From Ruminococcus sp. AF31-8BH (GTDB lineage Bacteria > Bacillota > Clostridia > Lachnospirales > Lachnospiraceae), in assembly GCF_003460605.1 (NCBI RefSeq), contig NZ_QTVN01000001.1:186001-250000 (forward strand): a stretch of DNA of 64,000 bases, read 5' to 3'. The notes beneath the pieces are model-generated. The model was not told the origin of the DNA and ran no database searches. It saw only the letters and a program-made list of their open reading frames with translations. The position numbers and the translations under genes are program-made. Shown here piece by piece: positions 62,084 through 64,000 of this stretch (positions are counted from its first letter, which is position 1; each line of letters starts with the position of its first letter).

Positions 62084-63817
62084 TTATTTTACCGGAACTA
62101 CAATCGTCACTTTCGTTCCCTTTCCCGGACTACTTTCAAAGGTTACTCCATATTTTTCTCCGTAATTCAGCTTTATACGCTCAATTACGTTTCGCACACC
62201 GTAACCGTTCTCCAGTCTTGACATATCGTCAATTCCCACGCCATCGTCTTCAATGGTAAAGATCATATTGTTTTGCTCCTGCCAGCCTCGCAGGGAAATT
62301 TTACCTTTACCGATTTTCGGCTCAAGACCGTGATACATGGCATTCTCAATAAACGGCTGGAAAATAAAGGTGATTGTCTCCCTCTGGAGGATTTCTCTGC
62401 TGATATCCACAAACAGCTCAAAACGGTTATTGTACCTCATGTTCTGCAGCTTCATATAGCCCTGCATCCATTTTACGGAATCTGCAACCTTAATATATTT
62501 ATTTCCGTTATTTAGTGCCAGCTTGAAATTATCGGAGAGTGCTTCCACCATCTCTGCCATCTGGTCATCCCCGTGCATAATTGCCACAAAATACAGAGAA
62601 TCCAGGGTATTATAAAGAAAATGAGGATTAATCTGGGACTGCAAAAGCAAAAGCTCTGCCTCACGTTCATTCAGCTTTACAGCCATCAGATGCTCAGAAA
62701 GCTCAAGATTCGTATTAACCATTTCCTTAAACTTCTGACCAATACGGCCAACCTCACTGTAATCAAACTCTTCTGTAATATGACGTTCACCCTCGCCAAC
62801 CTGTGCAATAGTATTTTCCAGCTGCTTCAGAGGCTGACTAATAGTTCTGGAAATAATTCTCGCCATAATGAAGCCTACAATAAGAACACAGCCTGCTACA
62901 AGAAATGAAAGCAGCCGAATTCCCTTGCTTTCCTCACTAAGTTCATTTTTTTCTACTACATTTACAATACTCCATCCTGTAGTATAGTTTGTAACAGAAG
63001 AGAAAAGATACAGACTGTTTTTTTCCGGATTGGAAAAGGCTTCCATAATAGCAGTTTCCCTCTTCTCATTTCCAACAAAATAAATCAGCTTGCCCTCCTC
63101 ATCCAACACCATAAAATTGCTGGAATTAAAGCTTTCATTTCCCATGACAAAGGATTTTCCCAAAAGCTTCTGGCTAAGGCCAACTACCATATATCCCATT
63201 CCCTCTCCATCAGAAGGATTGATCATATATTTTGCATAACAAAAGCCGGCTTTAGATCCCACCGCCAGAATGCTGTCCTTAAAAAACACTTCTCGTCCCT
63301 TAGCTTCATTGGCTGCCTTTACCCAGTCCTCTTTCAGGATATCCTTATCTGCATAATACATATAGAAGTCATAGGTTCCCTGATTGATATTGTTCAGCTG
63401 ATAAACATGTCCATACAAATCTGTAAATACAATATAGTTCACCCAAACCTGCTGACTGGCCATCTCATTTGCCACTTTTCGAAGCTTTGTCCGGTCACCG
63501 GAAGAAAATTTACTTCCTCCATATTTATTTCCGTTTTCCAGAATCTGCTGAAAAGACTTATCATTGAGAAAGCTTCGTCCAACATCCACAATATTTTTCA
63601 GATTCATATCCAGCACACGGCTGGAATTCTTAAGCGTAGATTGATAAGAAGCCCGGTAATTCTGCTCAATCGCATCAACAGAGGCTTTATATACAATATT
63701 CATCAAAACCCCAACACCTAAAAGGGTGATAAGAAACATGGAAAGAAAAATCTGGTTCTGAATACTCAGCTGCCTCCATGCTTTTTGTATTCCCGAAGCC
63801 TGTTTTTTCTTTTCCAT
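62084..63817 (-). CDS. YesM-type sensor histidine kinase, second sugar locus
   Basis: This 577-residue kinase has a span near residues 22-42, an extracellular Cache-like sensor region, a second span near 300 and HAMP (ARIISRTISQPLKQLENTIA). The His_kinase box INPHFLYNTLDSLY and HATPase segments FIENAMYHGLEPK, DDGVGI and GYGVRNVIERI follow. It is next to the response regulator and 44 bases below a partly visible gene on the same strand, so transcription may begin further upstream. Confidence 0.93.
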   Translation of the reverse strand: MEKKKQASGIQKAWRQLSIQNQIFLSMFLITLLGVGVLMNIVYKASVDAIEQNYRASYQSTLKNSSRVLDMNLKNIVDVGRSFLNDKSFQQILENGNKYGGSKFSSGDRTKLRKVANEMASQQVWVNYIVFTDLYGHVYQLNNINQGTYDFYMYYADKDILKEDWVKAANEAKGREVFFKDSILAVGSKAGFCYAKYMINPSDGEGMGYMVVGLSQKLLGKSFVMGNESFNSSNFMVLDEEGKLIYFVGNEKRETAIMEAFSNPEKNSLYLFSSVTNYTTGWSIVNVVEKNELSEESKGIRLLSFLVAGCVLIVGFIMARIISRTISQPLKQLENTIAQVGEGERHITEEFDYSEVGRIGQKFKEMVNTNLELSEHLMAVKLNEREAELLLLQSQINPHFLYNTLDSLYFVAIMHGDDQMAEMVEALSDNFKLALNNGNKYIKVADSVKWMQGYMKLQNMRYNNRFELFVDISREILQRETITFIFQPFIENAMYHGLEPKIGKGKISLRGWQEQNNMIFTIEDDGVGIDDMSRLENGYGVRNVIERIKLNYGEKYGVTFESSPGKGTKVTIVVPVK

Positions 63818-63860
63818 ATTCTCATCACCCTTTCATATTGTGCCGCAAAAATATTTTAAA

Positions 63861-64000
63861 TTACTGTTCAAACACAATGTGGTAAGTTCCGCTTCCTGCT
63901 TCAGCACTCATGTAATCTGCTGCCTTCGTAAAGGTAAGCCCATCGCTTTTTACAACAGCTTTCGCCTGATCCAGACGAATCTGGGCAGTTGTGTTTACCG
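63861..64000 (-). CDS. C-terminal end of a probable alpha-L-rhamnosidase (partial, cut by window)
   Basis: The minus-strand frame ending at TAA 63861 reads VNTTAQIRLDQAKAVVKSDG and then LTFTKAADYMSAEAGSGTYH. The pattern (small-residue NTTA, then a short beta hairpin ending in GSGTY and a hydrophobic strand) resembles the C-terminal beta-sandwich of GH78 alpha-L-rhamnosidases. Only 45 residues are visible, so this is tentative. If correct it adds rhamnose removal to the second sugar locus. Confidence 0.5.
   Translation of the reverse strand, partial: VNTTAQIRLDQAKAVVKSDGLTFTKAADYMSAEAGSGTYHIVFEQ

Overview
The window looks like chromosome of an anaerobic, low-to-mid GC, spore-forming gut Firmicute, most likely a Lachnospiraceae member (Blautia/Ruminococcus-like). 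The grounds are: two CUT1 sugar-ABC operons each paired with a YesM/YesN two-component system, many glycoside hydrolases (GH32, GH42, GH43, MGH1-like, DUF5060/apiosidase-like), SpmA, glycogen phosphorylase, a long IleRS with T-box leader, CIRCE/HrcA control of Hsp20, and strong AGGAGG ribosome binding sites. No rRNA, tRNA or CRISPR array was seen. Species assignment is inference.

Layout. 1-3.1 kb: the end of a CHAP endolysin-like protein, a YczE-type membrane protein, and a lipoprotein followed by a paralogue whose signal peptide carries a stop. 3.2-11.7 kb: minus-strand sugar locus with VOC protein, sensor kinase, AraC-type regulator, binding protein, two permeases and a GH32-family enzyme. 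11.8-23 kb: SpmA, a DUF3877-like protein, GNAT acetyltransferase, nitroreductase, DUF362 ferredoxin-type protein, an AAA/DUF4143 ATPase, GH42 beta-galactosidase, a GH43-like lipoprotein, a PIG-L deacetylase and a nuclease-domain fragment. 23.1-26.7 kb: a 1174-residue surface protein with twelve 50-residue Cys repeats. 27-36.4 kb: glgP, ileS with T-box, D,D-carboxypeptidase, DnaQ-type exonuclease, Hsp20. 36.4-37.5 kb: a gene graveyard. 37.6-39.8 kb: a SufC/SufD-like pair divergent from a NifX/NafY-like protein. 39.9-47.9 kb: EamA transporter, MYG1 protein, EAL phosphodiesterase, M14 carboxypeptidase, SirTM-like sirtuin, an FMN riboswitch in front of a frameshifted ferredoxin, a frameshifted HxlR regulator, small proteins and an XRE regulator. 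48-54 kb: a LacI-controlled glycoside locus whose GPH symporter has a stop codon, with two convergent paralogous hydrolases. 54.2-54.4 kb: remnant of a small holin-like toxin gene. 54.6-64 kb: a second CUT1 sugar locus (sensor kinase, regulator, binding protein, permeases, MGH1-like hydrolase, GH43 xylosidase) preceded by the end of a probable alpha-L-rhamnosidase.

Working together: the two ABC/two-component loci and the LacI locus are three separately regulated plant- or host-glycan modules. Each ABC locus has a binding protein and two permeases but no ATPase gene, so both probably use an ATPase encoded elsewhere. In both, a hairpin lies between the binding-protein gene and the first permease gene. 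Several genes are disrupted by single-base changes (lipoprotein paralogue, ferredoxin, HxlR, GPH symporter) and one small gene seems to have lost its start codon. The most unusual items are the riboswitch-ferredoxin pair, the operon-less SirTM-like sirtuin, a 40-bp nested palindrome present twice, and the divergent Suf/Nif-like promoter region with a shared palindrome.
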